DNA of 42,886 nt from Dongia deserti (lineage in GTDB: Bacteria > Pseudomonadota > Alphaproteobacteria > Dongiales > Dongiaceae). How positions within the stretch are numbered: position 1 is the stretch's first letter; each line of letters starts with the position of its first letter. This document shows positions 26,081 to 34,972 of the stretch, one piece after another. A model generated the notes under the pieces. It made no database searches. It was given only the letters and a program-made list of their open reading frames with translations, and had not been told where the DNA came from. The stretch is taken from assembly GCF_003574735.1 (NCBI RefSeq), contig NZ_QORW01000006.1, positions 1 to 42,886 on the forward strand, read 5' to 3'. The position numbers and the translations under genes were made by a program.

Positions 26081-27057
26081 AAATCCGCAGAGCTGGAGCG
26101 TCTTCTCCTCGCATGACCTTCAAGCCTTCACCATCGGATCCAAAGCTGGCCGGCCCGATCTGGGATCGCGCGCTCGATTGGCTGCTACGCGTCCAGGCTG
26201 CACCGGAGGACCGGCAGCTGCGGGCGTCGCGCGATGCCTGGCTGGCGCAGGACGCGAGCCATCTCCAAGCCTATCGGCGTGCGGAGCAGGTCTGGCGTGT
26301 GACCGGGGCCGTGCCACGGCCTGCGCAGCCGAAGCCATCGGGGAAATGGTGGCGTCAGGGGTTTACGCTCGCGGCTGCGGCGCTTGCCGCCTGCCTGCTC
26401 TTGTGGCTGGCGTCGGATCTCGGCGTTCTGCTCCGGGCGGACTACCGCACCGGCGCGGGCGAAGTCCGTGACGTGCCGCTGCCGGATGGTTCGATCGTAT
26501 CGCTCGACGCGGATAGCGCGATTGCCGTGCCGGCAGACCGTGCGGTGGCCCTGCTCGACGGGCGCGCCTTCTTCCAGGTGACGCGCGACGCGGTTCACCC
26601 GTTCACGGTGGCCGCCGGCGCGGCAAAGGTGACCGTGCTCGGCACCGCGTTCGACGTCCTGCTGTCCGACCGCGCGGTGACGGTTTTCGTTCAGAGCGGG
26701 TCGGTCTCGGTGACCGCCGATCCCGCACGTGCTGTCACATTGCAGGCGGGACAACGCGCGATCGTCGATCGCGCCGACGGCAGCATCGAAACCAGCACGA
26801 TCAGCACTGCGGGCATTGCCGCGTGGCGCAGGGGCAAGCTGGTGGTTGATGGCGCACCGGTTGCCGACGTGCTGGAGGAGCTGTCGCGGCATTACAGCGG
26901 CGTTATCCTGTTGCGCGATCCAATCCTCGGCGCCCGCCGCATCACCGGCGTGTTCGACCTCCGCGACCCCGACGCCGCCCTGCGCGCCGTGCTGCAGCCG
27001 TATGGCGGCCGGATCCTCCGTCTGACGCCCTATCTGCTGGTGGTCGACGGCCGCTGA
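26077..27057 (+). CDS. FecR family anti-sigma factor / signal transducer
   Basis: A 326-residue single-pass membrane protein. The cytoplasmic N-terminus (about residues 27-75) is a DUF4880-type sigma-binding segment (ALDWLLRVQA; WLAQDASHLQAYRRAEQVW). One transmembrane helix lies at about 92-112. The periplasmic FecR domain follows (GEVRDVPLPDGSIVSLDADS; VLGTAFDVLLSD). The C-terminal STN-like domain (about 250-325) should contact the receptor's N-terminal domain. The GTG start overlaps the sigma gene stop. The receptor gene begins 113 bp later, after a Fur-like site. Confidence 0.94.
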   Translation: MKIRRAGASSPRMTFKPSPSDPKLAGPIWDRALDWLLRVQAAPEDRQLRASRDAWLAQDASHLQAYRRAEQVWRVTGAVPRPAQPKPSGKWWRQGFTLAAAALAACLLLWLASDLGVLLRADYRTGAGEVRDVPLPDGSIVSLDADSAIAVPADRAVALLDGRAFFQVTRDAVHPFTVAAGAAKVTVLGTAFDVLLSDRAVTVFVQSGSVSVTADPARAVTLQAGQRAIVDRADGSIETSTISTAGIAAWRRGKLVVDGAPVADVLEELSRHYSGVILLRDPILGARRITGVFDLRDPDAALRAVLQPYGGRILRLTPYLLVVDGR

Positions 27058-27125
27058 GCCCGCCGCCGTCATGAAAATCGCCGCTGCCCGTGAAAATCCT
27101 GGTGCCCCATCCGTCTGTTGCCAAG

Positions 27126-27146
27126 TGCAAATGCGAATTGTTTGCA
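27126..27146. promoter_or_regulatory. Fur-like operator before the receptor gene
   Basis: TGCAAA and TTTGCA are perfect inverted arms separated by 9 bp, with an inner TGCGAAT half-site. The dyad resembles alphaproteobacterial Fur boxes. It lies 24 bp before the receptor's first ATG, where a repressor would block transcription. Iron as the signal is inferred from this and from the gene content. Confidence 0.55.
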
Positions 27147-27169
27147 CTCTAGGGTATGTTGGGGCATAG

Positions 27170-29578
27170 ATGGGGGACGGAATGACGAGGCAGGGGCGCG
27201 GCCGGTCCGGCGCGCGCAGATGGCGTTTGGCGCAACTGGTGGGCATAACCGGCTTGGCTGTTTCGTACGCCGCGACGGGAGCGGCGGCCAGCGATTGGCA
27301 GAAGCGCCTGCAACAGCTGGAGCAGGGGGCGGCGGCCTATAAGCAGATCGCGCAGGCCGGGGTCGCACCCTACGACATTCCCGCCCAGCCTCTATCGAGC
27401 GCGTTGACCGCGTTCGGCCAGCAATCCGGCCTGCAAGTCGCGGTCGACAGCGCCATTCTCGAGGGCCTCCAATCACAGCCGGTCTCGGGCACCCTGACGC
27501 CGGAGGAAGCATTGGGCCGGCTGCTCAGCGGGACCGACGTCACGTGGCGGATGAGCGAGCCCAACATCGTCATGCTGGAGCGGGTGGTGCCGCTCGAGCC
27601 GCGCGCCATGACCTTGCAGCCTTTGACCGTGACGGCGGAGCGCACCGAGCGCTCGATCATGGACACAGCCACCAGCGTCGTCGTGCTCGATGCCGACACG
27701 ATCGAGCAGCGGCCTGGAATGAAATCGACGAACGATATCATGTCCAGCATTCCCAACGTCGTCGCGCCCTCCACCAGCAACATTGCGCCCGCGGTGCGCG
27801 GAGTCGACGGCACCGGTCCCGCACAGGGCGCGGACGCGTTCCTCGCCGGTACGCGGCCCCGGCTCAACGTCCAGATCGACGGGCGGCCGCAGAGCTACAA
27901 CGAAGTGGTGTTCGGTGATGTCTCGCTCTGGGACGTTGAGCAGGTTGAAGTTCTTCGTGGCGCGCAAAGTACGCTGCAGGGCCGCAACGCCATCGCCGGC
28001 ACGGTCGCCGTCAAGACAAACGACCCGACCTACGACTTCGAGGTCGGCGCACGCGCGATCGGCGGCGACTATGACCGGCAAACGCTTTCCGGCATGGTGT
28101 CGGGTCCGCTGATTGAAGATCAACTCGCGTTCCGCGTGGCCATCGACCAGCAGCTGAGCGAGAGCTATGTCGATTTCGAAGACGACGTCGAGAATGTCGG
28201 CGATCCGGGCGACTCCGAATTCCTGAACGCCCGCGCCAAGCTGTTGATCGAACCGAAGGCGTGGGAGGGATTCTCCAGCACGATCACGCTGACACATTCC
28301 GACTATCTCGCGCCGCAGACGGAGAGCGTGCTGCGGCCGGCCGACGAGCATGAGTCCTCGTATCCGCTCATGCCGACATTCAACCCGGTCTCGACCGGCG
28401 GCATCGTCGATACCAAGTGGCAGATCAATGACAACTGGGCGCTGGAGAACACCACGTCCGTCACCAGCATCGAGATCACGCGCAAGGCGGTTCCGGGTGA
28501 CGGCAACGCGGAAATCGAAGCGACCGAGATTGTCAGCGAGCCGCGGGTCCGCTTCACGGGATTGGACGGCCGGCTGAATGCGCTCGGCGGGATCTACGTC
28601 TTCAACAACGAACAGGACGAGTTCATCGACCTGTTCGGTGGAGGGACATTCCACGACGAAACGACGACGCTCGCCGTGTTCGGCGAGGGCACTCTGACTG
28701 TCTTCGAGGACTTCGATATCACCCTCGGGGCGCGTTATGAACGCGAGGAGCGCCGCCGCACCGGGGCACTCTTTGTGTTCGAAAACGATCTCGACGAGAC
28801 CTATGACGCATTTCTGCCCAAGATCGGCTTGGCCTGGCACCCGACGGACCAGCTCACCTTCGGCGCCGTGGTTTCGCGCGGCTACAACGGAGGCGGTGCC
28901 GGCTTCACTTATGACGTGCCGTTCGAGAGCTATACCTTCAAGCCGGAGTATGTCTGGACGTACGAGACCTATGCACGGGCGGAGCTGCTGAACAAGACGC
29001 TGACCCTGACCGGCAACCTGTTCTATTCCCGCTACAAGGACATGCAGGTCCCGCTCGATCTCAATCCCGACCCGAGCGTCTGGTCTTACGTCATTCGCAA
29101 TGCGGACCGGGTCGACACGTACGGCGCGGAGCTTGGCGCGCGCTGGCTGGCGGCGCCCGGATTGACGCTGTTCGGCGAAGTCGGGTTGCTGGAAACCGAT
29201 ATCAAGGAGTATCGCAACTCCCCGTTCGAGGGCAACGATCTGGCGCTGGCGCCGAACGTGACTGCCGACTTCGGAATTCTCTATCGCCATGAGAGCGGCT
29301 TCGAAGTGAGCGCCGATGCACGCTATTCCGGCGATTACTTCTCGACCGTCGAGAACCTGAAGGAGGCAGAGGTCGACTCCTACTGGCTGCTCAACGCGCA
29401 GGTTGGATACACGTTCGGCGCCGACGCGAACGTGCGCATATTCGGCTTCGTCAACAACATCCTCGATTCCGACGATCCGACGCTGATCGATCCGGGCAGC
29501 GTCGCCACGACATCCGACGACGTGCTGAACGTCGTGCACCCACGCAGCTTCGGCGTCGGCGTGGAGGCTCATTTCTGA
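27170..29578 (+). CDS. TonB-dependent receptor with STN signalling domain (FecA type)
   Basis: Outer-membrane receptor of 802 residues. A signal peptide ends near residue 40 (GAAASDW). The STN domain follows at about 65-140 (YDIPAQPLSSALTAFGQQSG; LLSGTDVTWR), which contacts FecR. A TonB box-like LQPLTVTAER is next, then the plug (DVEQVEVLRGAQSTLQGRNAIAGTV) and a beta-barrel ending in the aromatic terminus VEAHF. The STN domain plus the upstream FecI/FecR pair makes it a transducer that senses its own ligand, likely a ferric siderophore or heme. An ATG four codons later has a better placed GGGGGA. The PepSY gene follows by 6 bp. Confidence 0.95.
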   Translation: MGDGMTRQGRGRSGARRWRLAQLVGITGLAVSYAATGAAASDWQKRLQQLEQGAAAYKQIAQAGVAPYDIPAQPLSSALTAFGQQSGLQVAVDSAILEGLQSQPVSGTLTPEEALGRLLSGTDVTWRMSEPNIVMLERVVPLEPRAMTLQPLTVTAERTERSIMDTATSVVVLDADTIEQRPGMKSTNDIMSSIPNVVAPSTSNIAPAVRGVDGTGPAQGADAFLAGTRPRLNVQIDGRPQSYNEVVFGDVSLWDVEQVEVLRGAQSTLQGRNAIAGTVAVKTNDPTYDFEVGARAIGGDYDRQTLSGMVSGPLIEDQLAFRVAIDQQLSESYVDFEDDVENVGDPGDSEFLNARAKLLIEPKAWEGFSSTITLTHSDYLAPQTESVLRPADEHESSYPLMPTFNPVSTGGIVDTKWQINDNWALENTTSVTSIEITRKAVPGDGNAEIEATEIVSEPRVRFTGLDGRLNALGGIYVFNNEQDEFIDLFGGGTFHDETTTLAVFGEGTLTVFEDFDITLGARYEREERRRTGALFVFENDLDETYDAFLPKIGLAWHPTDQLTFGAVVSRGYNGGGAGFTYDVPFESYTFKPEYVWTYETYARAELLNKTLTLTGNLFYSRYKDMQVPLDLNPDPSVWSYVIRNADRVDTYGAELGARWLAAPGLTLFGEVGLLETDIKEYRNSPFEGNDLALAPNVTADFGILYRHESGFEVSADARYSGDYFSTVENLKEAEVDSYWLLNAQVGYTFGADANVRIFGFVNNILDSDDPTLIDPGSVATTSDDVLNVVHPRSFGVGVEAHF

Positions 29579-29584
29579 GGTCGC

Positions 29585-30736
29585 ATGCGGGCACGTACCA
29601 TCAAGACCTGGCATCTGGTGCATAAGTGGACAAGCCTCGTCTGCACCTTGTTCCTGCTGATGCTCTGCATCACGGGGCTGCCGATCATCTTCTATGAGGA
29701 GATCGACCACGCCACCGGCAACGTGCCTGACCTGCCGCCGCTCGAAGGTAATGCGACGCCGGCCGGGACGGATGCGATCGTCGCGGCCGCGCAGCGGCTC
29801 TATCCGGGCGAACAGGTGAAATACCTGATCTGGGACGATGAGGAACCGAACCTGGTCTATGCAAGCCTGCAGGGGCCAAATTCGGCGCCGGATGATTTCC
29901 GGACCCTGGCGTTTGACGGGCGCACCGCCGCTCTGCTCAAGGAGCCGAACTACAATTCCGGCTTCATGTATGTGATGGTGACGCTGCACATCGATCTGTT
30001 CGCCGGATTGCCCGGGACACTCTTCCTCGGCTTCATGGGGTTGCTGTTCGTCGTTTCGATCGTCTCCGGCACCGTTCTCTATGCGCCCTTCATGCGCAAG
30101 CTGACCTTCGGCACCGTGCGCCACGACAAGGCGCCGCGCGCCAAATGGCTCGACCTGCACAATCTGCTGGGCGTGGTGACGCTCACTTGGGCGTTCGTGG
30201 TGGGCGGAACCGGAATCATCAACGCCTTGGCAGAACCGATGCTGGCGCTCTGGCGCATGGACCAACTGGCGGAGATGACCGCGCCGTACCAGGGCAAGCC
30301 GCCGTTGCAGGAACCCGGCTCCGTCGACCGTGCGCTGGAGACGGCGTTGGCCGCGGCGCCGGGCATGAAACCCGACTTCGTGGCGTTCCCGGGCACCGAT
30401 TTCTCCACCGATCACCACTATATGTTCGCCATGCTCGGCGATACGCCGCTGACCTCCCGGCTCATCCAGCCTGTGCTGGTCGATGCCGAGACTGGCGGGC
30501 TGATCGAGACGCGCGAGCTGCCGTGGTATCTGACGGTCCTGCTGATCTCTCAGCCATTGCATTTCGGCGACTATGGCGGCATGCCGTTGAAGATCCTGTG
30601 GGCCGCCCTCGATGTCGTAACCATCATCGTGCTGGGCAGCGGCGTCTATCTATGGCTGGCGCGCCGGCGCTCTTCGTCGATCGAGGCGGAAATTGCCGAA
30701 CTGGAACGGGCGGAAGCCCGCCTCGCGGCGCAATAG
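29585..30736 (+). CDS. PepSY-associated transmembrane (PiuB-like) protein
   Basis: A 383-residue inner-membrane protein. Transmembrane segments are at about 16-38 (WTSLVCTLFLLMLCITGL), 140-165 (FLGFMGLLFVVSIVSGTVLY), 190-212 (LGVVTLTWAFVVGGTG) and 335-357 (ALDVVTIIVLGSGVYLWLA). Large periplasmic loops lie between the first two and the last two. Conserved histidines (HKW, LHIDLF, LHN, PLHFGDY) could bind heme or metal. This family often accompanies TonB-dependent receptors and may reduce imported ferric complexes; the exact activity here is inference. It is co-transcribed with the receptor gene. Confidence 0.92.
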   Translation: MRARTIKTWHLVHKWTSLVCTLFLLMLCITGLPIIFYEEIDHATGNVPDLPPLEGNATPAGTDAIVAAAQRLYPGEQVKYLIWDDEEPNLVYASLQGPNSAPDDFRTLAFDGRTAALLKEPNYNSGFMYVMVTLHIDLFAGLPGTLFLGFMGLLFVVSIVSGTVLYAPFMRKLTFGTVRHDKAPRAKWLDLHNLLGVVTLTWAFVVGGTGIINALAEPMLALWRMDQLAEMTAPYQGKPPLQEPGSVDRALETALAAAPGMKPDFVAFPGTDFSTDHHYMFAMLGDTPLTSRLIQPVLVDAETGGLIETRELPWYLTVLLISQPLHFGDYGGMPLKILWAALDVVTIIVLGSGVYLWLARRRSSSIEAEIAELERAEARLAAQ

Positions 30737-30737
30737 C

Positions 30738-30938
30738 ATGGCCATCAACGGATCGGCCCCCGGCGGGCGCCTCAGCCTGCGCCAGGTTTTCGCGGCGCCG
30801 CTGGCGATCGCCATCGTCAGCATCATCGGGCTCGTGTCGGCCCTTGTGGGCGACGACATCTGGGATGTCTTGTCCTGGCTGACACTGGCAGTGCCGGTCG
30901 CCGTCATCCTGTGGTACTGGTTGCGTCGGCCCACATAG
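30738..30938 (+). CDS. Small two-helix membrane protein of the receptor operon
   Basis: A 66-residue protein starting one base after the PepSY gene stop. A short polar N-terminus leads to two hydrophobic helices (about 17-37, FAAPLAIAIVSIIGLVSAL, and 42-60, LSWLTLAVPVAVILWYW) ending in RRPT. It has no recognisable domain. Its coupling to the PepSY gene suggests an accessory subunit of that membrane protein, which is inference. Similar short two-helix proteins are, as I recall, found after PepSY genes in other Proteobacteria. Confidence 0.8.
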   Translation: MAINGSAPGGRLSLRQVFAAPLAIAIVSIIGLVSALVGDDIWDVLSWLTLAVPVAVILWYWLRRPT

Positions 30939-30996
30939 ACTCTTCCCAGATAGCCTCTTCCAGCCTGGGCGCCGAAATCGTAAGGTCCGGCGCATC

Positions 30997-31953
30997 ATGA
31001 CCGATGTTCCTTATGTGAGTGCGGCGGAGCTCGAGCATTTGCTCGACTATCCCTCGTTGGTGGATGCGCTGGCGGAAGGCTTCGCGGCCGATTGGACCGT
31101 GCCGGTCCGTCATCATTATTCGATCCCGATGCCGAACGGCGAGCCGGACCAGACACTGCTGCTGATGCCGGCCTGGGAAGCGGGGCAGGCGATCGGGATG
31201 AAGCTCGCCACCATCACACCCGGCAACGGGCCGCGTGGCCTTCCCGCTGTGAACGCCGTCTACCTGCTGGTCGATGGCCCGACCGGCCAGCCGCGCGCCT
31301 TGATCGAAGGGGCCAGCCTGACGGTGCGGCGCACCGCCGCCGCCTCCGCGCTGGCGGCGCGCTATCTGGCGCGGACGGATGCCTCGCGCATGCTCATGGT
31401 CGGGGCTGGCGCGCTCAGCCGGCCGCTGATCGAGGCGCATTGCTCACAGCATTCCATCAAGCGCGTGCAGCTCTGGGCGCGCGACGCTAAGAAGCGTGAT
31501 GCTAAGGTGAGAGAGCTGGCCGCCCTCGGCCTGCCGGTGGAGCCGGCCGACGATCTGGAACAATGCGCGCGCGAAGCCGACCTCATCTCCTGCGCGACGT
31601 TGAGCAAGGAGCCACTGATCCGTGGCGCCTGGCTGAAATCGGGGGGGCATCTCGACCTGGTCGGCGCCTTTACGCCCGAGATGCGCGAAAGCGACGATGC
31701 CGCGATCGGCCGGGCATCCTTGTTCTGCGACACCCGCGCCGGTGCGCTCAAAGAGGGCGGCGACCTGGTCATTCCGCTCAAGGCCGGCCTCATCACCGAG
31801 GCGGCGATCAAGGCGGATCTGGCTGATCTGACCCGCGGCAAGCACAAGGGCCGCATGAGTGCGGACGAAGTGACGCTCTTCAAGTCGGTCGGCACCGCGA
31901 TCGAGGATTTCGCGGCGGCGCGCCTGGCGATGCAACGCCTTCAGGCGCGCTAG
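30997..31953 (+). CDS. Ornithine cyclodeaminase / mu-crystallin family protein
   Basis: A 318-residue NAD(P)-binding enzyme of the OCD/mu-crystallin family. The substrate-side lysine is in MKLATITPGN (about residue 69), the RTAAASALAARYLAR helix is typical, and the Rossmann motif is MVGAGALS. The GAFTPEMRESDD block carries the conserved acidic residue. Members include ornithine cyclodeaminase, alanine dehydrogenase and delta1-pyrroline-2-carboxylate (cis-3-hydroxyproline pathway) reductases; sequence alone does not decide. It begins 58 bp after the receptor operon and may be separate. Confidence 0.92.
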   Translation: MTDVPYVSAAELEHLLDYPSLVDALAEGFAADWTVPVRHHYSIPMPNGEPDQTLLLMPAWEAGQAIGMKLATITPGNGPRGLPAVNAVYLLVDGPTGQPRALIEGASLTVRRTAAASALAARYLARTDASRMLMVGAGALSRPLIEAHCSQHSIKRVQLWARDAKKRDAKVRELAALGLPVEPADDLEQCAREADLISCATLSKEPLIRGAWLKSGGHLDLVGAFTPEMRESDDAAIGRASLFCDTRAGALKEGGDLVIPLKAGLITEAAIKADLADLTRGKHKGRMSADEVTLFKSVGTAIEDFAAARLAMQRLQAR

Positions 31954-32061
31954 TTCCATATCGGTCGGTTCACAAGTCCATACGCGTTCGGCATTGGAGG
32001 AGTGGCTCGCAGGCTCCCATCCTCGATCGTAGGCCATGCCTATGAACGAAAGGATGCCCCG

Positions 32062-32394
32062 ATGTACGAGATGAAGAACTTGGCCCGCCTATCCGCCCTC
32101 AAGCGTACAATCCCTGACACAATGGCGGCTTTCGATGCGTTTGGTGACGCTGCGCTCGCTGAGGGTGCCTTGCCGCGCAAGGTGAAAGAGCTGATCGCGG
32201 TGGCTGTGGCGCTCACCACCCAGTGCCCCTATTGCATCGAGATCCACAGCAAAGAAGCGCGCAGTGCCGGTGCAACCGATCTGGAACTGGCGGAGACTGC
32301 AATGCTCGCGGCGGTGATGCGGGCTGGCGGCGCGATCACCCACGCCGCCCACTTGTTTCCTGCGGCGGAGCGAATCGCGCAGGCAGCAAAATAG
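32062..32394 (+). CDS. Carboxymuconolactone decarboxylase (AhpD-like) family protein
   Basis: A 110-residue all-helical protein. The AhpD motif is present: a Lys/Glu-containing helix (KVKELIAVAVAL), then TTQCPYCIEIHSKEA with a CxxC pair and the following His. These proteins reduce peroxides or act on lactones; the CxxC points to a redox role (alkylhydroperoxidase-like). AAAGGA precedes the ATG at 32062; the longer frame starts in the intergenic region. Its stop lies about 26 bp from the convergent copZ-like gene. Confidence 0.93.
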   Translation: MYEMKNLARLSALKRTIPDTMAAFDAFGDAALAEGALPRKVKELIAVAVALTTQCPYCIEIHSKEARSAGATDLELAETAMLAAVMRAGGAITHAAHLFPAAERIAQAAK

Positions 32395-32420
32395 GCGAAG
32401 TTAGTGGCTAGGAGGGGTGG

Positions 32421-32624
32421 CTAAGCCGCCTCTCCAACCACGTCGAAGCCGGCGTCCTCGATTGCGCTGACCACGGTCTGCTTGGCGGTAGCGCCGTCGA
32501 TCGCGACCTCGCCCGACTGCAGGTCGACGGTGACCTTGACGCCCGGAGCAGCCGCGGTAATCGCGCGCTCCACGGATTTGGCGCAGCCGCCGCAGGTCAT
32601 GCCCGATACTTTCAGCTTCATCAT
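32421..32624 (-). CDS. copZ: CopZ-like heavy-metal-associated (HMA) copper chaperone
   Basis: A 67-residue HMA-domain protein. GMTCGGC near the start holds the CxxC that binds Cu(I), and the beta-alpha-beta-beta-alpha-beta ferredoxin-like fold is complete. It would carry Cu(I) to CopA, encoded divergently. AGGAG sits 7 bases before the first of two adjacent ATGs; the second ATG (32619-32621) is also possible. The longer frame to 32777 runs through the promoter region and is not coding. It is controlled by its own CueR-type promoter. Confidence 0.92.
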   Translation of the reverse strand: MMKLKVSGMTCGGCAKSVERAITAAAPGVKVTVDLQSGEVAIDGATAKQTVVSAIEDAGFDVVGEAA

Positions 32625-32652
32625 GGGTGGCTCCTCGGATCCAGATGTCCGC

Positions 32653-32683
32653 AATATGGACCCTCCCATCATGGGAAGGTCAA
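32653..32683 (-). promoter_or_regulatory. CueR-type promoter of the copZ-like gene
   Basis: Read on the minus strand, -35 TTGACC (32678-32683) and -10 CATATT (32653-32658) are separated by a 19-bp spacer holding the dyad CCTTCCCATGATGGGAGGG. An overlong 19-bp spacer with a dyad inside is the hallmark of MerR/CueR-activated promoters. The transcript would start near 32646, giving a leader of about 22 nt with the ribosome binding site. Confidence 0.85.
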
Positions 32684-32709
32684 GGGAAGCGGCCGCGGCA
32701 AAATCGCGC

Positions 32710-32740
32710 TTGACCTTCCAATGATGGTAAGGTCCATCTA
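32710..32740 (+). promoter_or_regulatory. CueR-type promoter of copA
   Basis: -35 TTGACC (32710-32715) and -10 CATCTA (32735-32740) are separated by 19 bp containing ACCTTCCAATGATGGTAAGGT-like arms, the same design as the opposing promoter. The copA ATG is at 32747, 7 bases after the -10 box, which is where transcription should begin, so the mRNA is probably leaderless. Confidence 0.85.
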
Positions 32741-32746
32741 GGCACC

Positions 32747-34972
32747 ATGACATCCTTGGAAGCTGCCGCTCCGGCACAAACCTCCGTCCAATCGCCGCGT
32801 GCCGCCGACCGTCATGTCACCATCGGCGTCACCGGCATGACCTGCGCAGCCTGCGTCGGCCGTATCGAGCGGGTCTTAAAGCGCGTGCCCGGCGTTGCCG
32901 CCGCCACCGTCAACCTCGCGACCGAGATCGCGTGGATCGAGGGCGACGCGCGCGTCACGCCCGCCGCGATCGAGGCGGCGATCGCCAAGGCCGGCTACGG
33001 CACGCGTCCGGTCGACCATGGCGGCGTGCCGGAGGATCAGGGCAAGCTGCGGCGCGAATTGGCCTGGATCCTGGCGGGCGTTGCGCTCACGACTCCCTTG
33101 ATCGTGCCGATGCTGGGGGCGCTGCTCGACCGTCACGTCATGCTGTCGGCCTGGTGGCAATTGGCGCTGGCGGCGCCGGTGCAATTCTGGCTGGGCGCCC
33201 CATTCTATCGCGGCGCGTGGAAGGCGTTGCGTGGCGGAACGGCCAACATGGATGTGCTGGTGGCCCTCGGCACCAGTGCTGCCTTCGGCCTCAGCCTCCA
33301 TCTGATGACGACCGGGACCGTTCACCTCTATTTCGAAACGGCGGCGGTCATCATCGTGCTGGTGCGCCTCGGCAAATGGCTGGAGGCGCGGGCCAAGCGC
33401 CGCACCTTGAAAGCGCTGGAGGCGCTCGAATCGCTTCGTCCGACCGAGGCCTTGGTGCGGCGCGATGGGCAGGATGTGGTTGTTGCCGTCAACGCTTTGC
33501 GTCTGAACGAGCTGCTGGTGGTGAAGCCGGGCGGCCGCATCGCGGCGGACGGCGTGGTGGCGGAGGGGCGATCCGCCGTCGACCAGTCGCTGCTGACTGG
33601 AGAAAGCAAGCCAGTGGATGTCGAGCTGGACGATCATGTGATCGGCGGCGCGGTCAACGGCGACGGCCTGCTGCTGGTGCGCGTGACCGCCATCGGCGCG
33701 GAATCCATGCTGAGCCGCATTGTGCGCATGGTGGCGGAGGCGCAAGGTGCCAAGGCCCCCATCCAGCGCCTGGTGGACAAGATCAGCGCCGTGTTCGTGC
33801 CGGTGGTTCTGGTCATCGCCGCGATGACGGTCGCGGGCTGGGTGATTGCCGGGCATGGGTGGGAGCCGGCGATCCTGCACGCTGTCGCGGTCCTGGTCAT
33901 CGCTTGTCCCTGTGCGCTGGGCCTGGCGACGCCGACCGCCATCATGGTGGGGACAGGAGTCGGTGCGAAGAACGGCATCCTGATCCGCGATGCCGTCGCG
34001 CTAGAGACGGCCGGCGCTACCACCATCATGGCATTCGATAAGACCGGCACGCTGACCGTCGGCAAGCCGCACCTGACCGATATCGTGACGACGGAAGGTC
34101 TGCCGCGCGACCGCCTCCTGGCGCTTGCCGCCGGTTTGCAGCAGGGCGCCAATCACCCGTTGGCGCACGCGGTGACCGAAGCTGCGGCGCACGTCACGCC
34201 GCTGACGATGTCAGACCTGCGCACGTTGCCCGGACGCGGAGTCGCCGGCTGCGCGGACGGACGCAGCCTGTTGCTCGGCAACGGGCGCCTGATGCAAGAG
34301 CAGGGCATCGACCTTGCCGCCTTGAGCGCGGCTGCGACGAGGTTGCAAGCCCAGGGCTATTCCGTCTCCTATCTCGCTGACGTCGATGCCAAGCGCGCGC
34401 TCGCGGCACTGGCCTTCGGCGATGCGCCAAAGGCGAGCGTGAAGCAGGCCTTGGCGGCTTTGCATAAGCTGGGCGTGCGCACCCTGATGCTGACCGGCGA
34501 CAATGTCGCCGCTGCGCGTCATCTGGCGGCTGAAATCGGCATCGACGATGTGCGCGCCGAATTGCTCCCGGCAGATAAGGTCGGTGCGGTCACGGAGTTG
34601 AAAAGCAAGGGTGAAACCGTCGCCATGGTGGGCGACGGCGTCAATGACGCGCCGGCGTTGGCGGCTGCCGATCTCGGGATCGCCATGGCGACCGGCACCG
34701 ACGTTGCAATCGAGACCGCGGGCGTTGCGCTGATGCGGGGCGATCCGCTGCTGGCCCCAGCTGCTATCGACTTGGCGCGCGCGACCAGGCGCAAGATCGT
34801 GCAGAACCTGGTCTGGGCCTTTCTGTTCAATGTGCTGGGGATTCCGCTGGCGGCGATGGGCGGCCTGACGCCGATCGTGGCGGGCGCGGCCATGGCGCTC
34901 AGCAGCGTCACCGTGGTGACCAACGCGCTCAGTCTCAATCGTTGGCGATTCCGAGTCTCGGGAGGTGCGTAA
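32747..34972 (+). CDS. copA: Cu(I)-exporting P-type ATPase CopA
   Basis: P1B-type ATPase (741 aa) that pumps Cu(I) out of the cytoplasm. It has one N-terminal HMA domain with GMTCAAC (Cys33, Cys36), eight expected transmembrane helices, the intramembrane metal motif Cys387-Pro-Cys389, the phosphorylated Asp431 in DKTGT, the P-domain GDGVNDAPALAAADLG and a C-terminal membrane pair. The ATG lies only 7 bases after the -10 box and has no ribosome binding site, implying leaderless translation. Its stop overlaps the cueR start (TAATG), so pump and regulator are co-expressed. An in-frame internal start is less likely because the HMA domain begins by residue 23. Confidence 0.97.
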   Translation: MTSLEAAAPAQTSVQSPRAADRHVTIGVTGMTCAACVGRIERVLKRVPGVAAATVNLATEIAWIEGDARVTPAAIEAAIAKAGYGTRPVDHGGVPEDQGKLRRELAWILAGVALTTPLIVPMLGALLDRHVMLSAWWQLALAAPVQFWLGAPFYRGAWKALRGGTANMDVLVALGTSAAFGLSLHLMTTGTVHLYFETAAVIIVLVRLGKWLEARAKRRTLKALEALESLRPTEALVRRDGQDVVVAVNALRLNELLVVKPGGRIAADGVVAEGRSAVDQSLLTGESKPVDVELDDHVIGGAVNGDGLLLVRVTAIGAESMLSRIVRMVAEAQGAKAPIQRLVDKISAVFVPVVLVIAAMTVAGWVIAGHGWEPAILHAVAVLVIACPCALGLATPTAIMVGTGVGAKNGILIRDAVALETAGATTIMAFDKTGTLTVGKPHLTDIVTTEGLPRDRLLALAAGLQQGANHPLAHAVTEAAAHVTPLTMSDLRTLPGRGVAGCADGRSLLLGNGRLMQEQGIDLAALSAAATRLQAQGYSVSYLADVDAKRALAALAFGDAPKASVKQALAALHKLGVRTLMLTGDNVAAARHLAAEIGIDDVRAELLPADKVGAVTELKSKGETVAMVGDGVNDAPALAAADLGIAMATGTDVAIETAGVALMRGDPLLAPAAIDLARATRRKIVQNLVWAFLFNVLGIPLAAMGGLTPIVAGAAMALSSVTVVTNALSLNRWRFRVSGGA

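Noticed and set aside
27473-30562. A 1029-codon open frame on the minus strand across the receptor and PepSY genes
   Set aside because: It is antisense to two clear family members, is Arg/Gln/His-rich without any domain, and long stop-free antisense frames are expected at this GC content.
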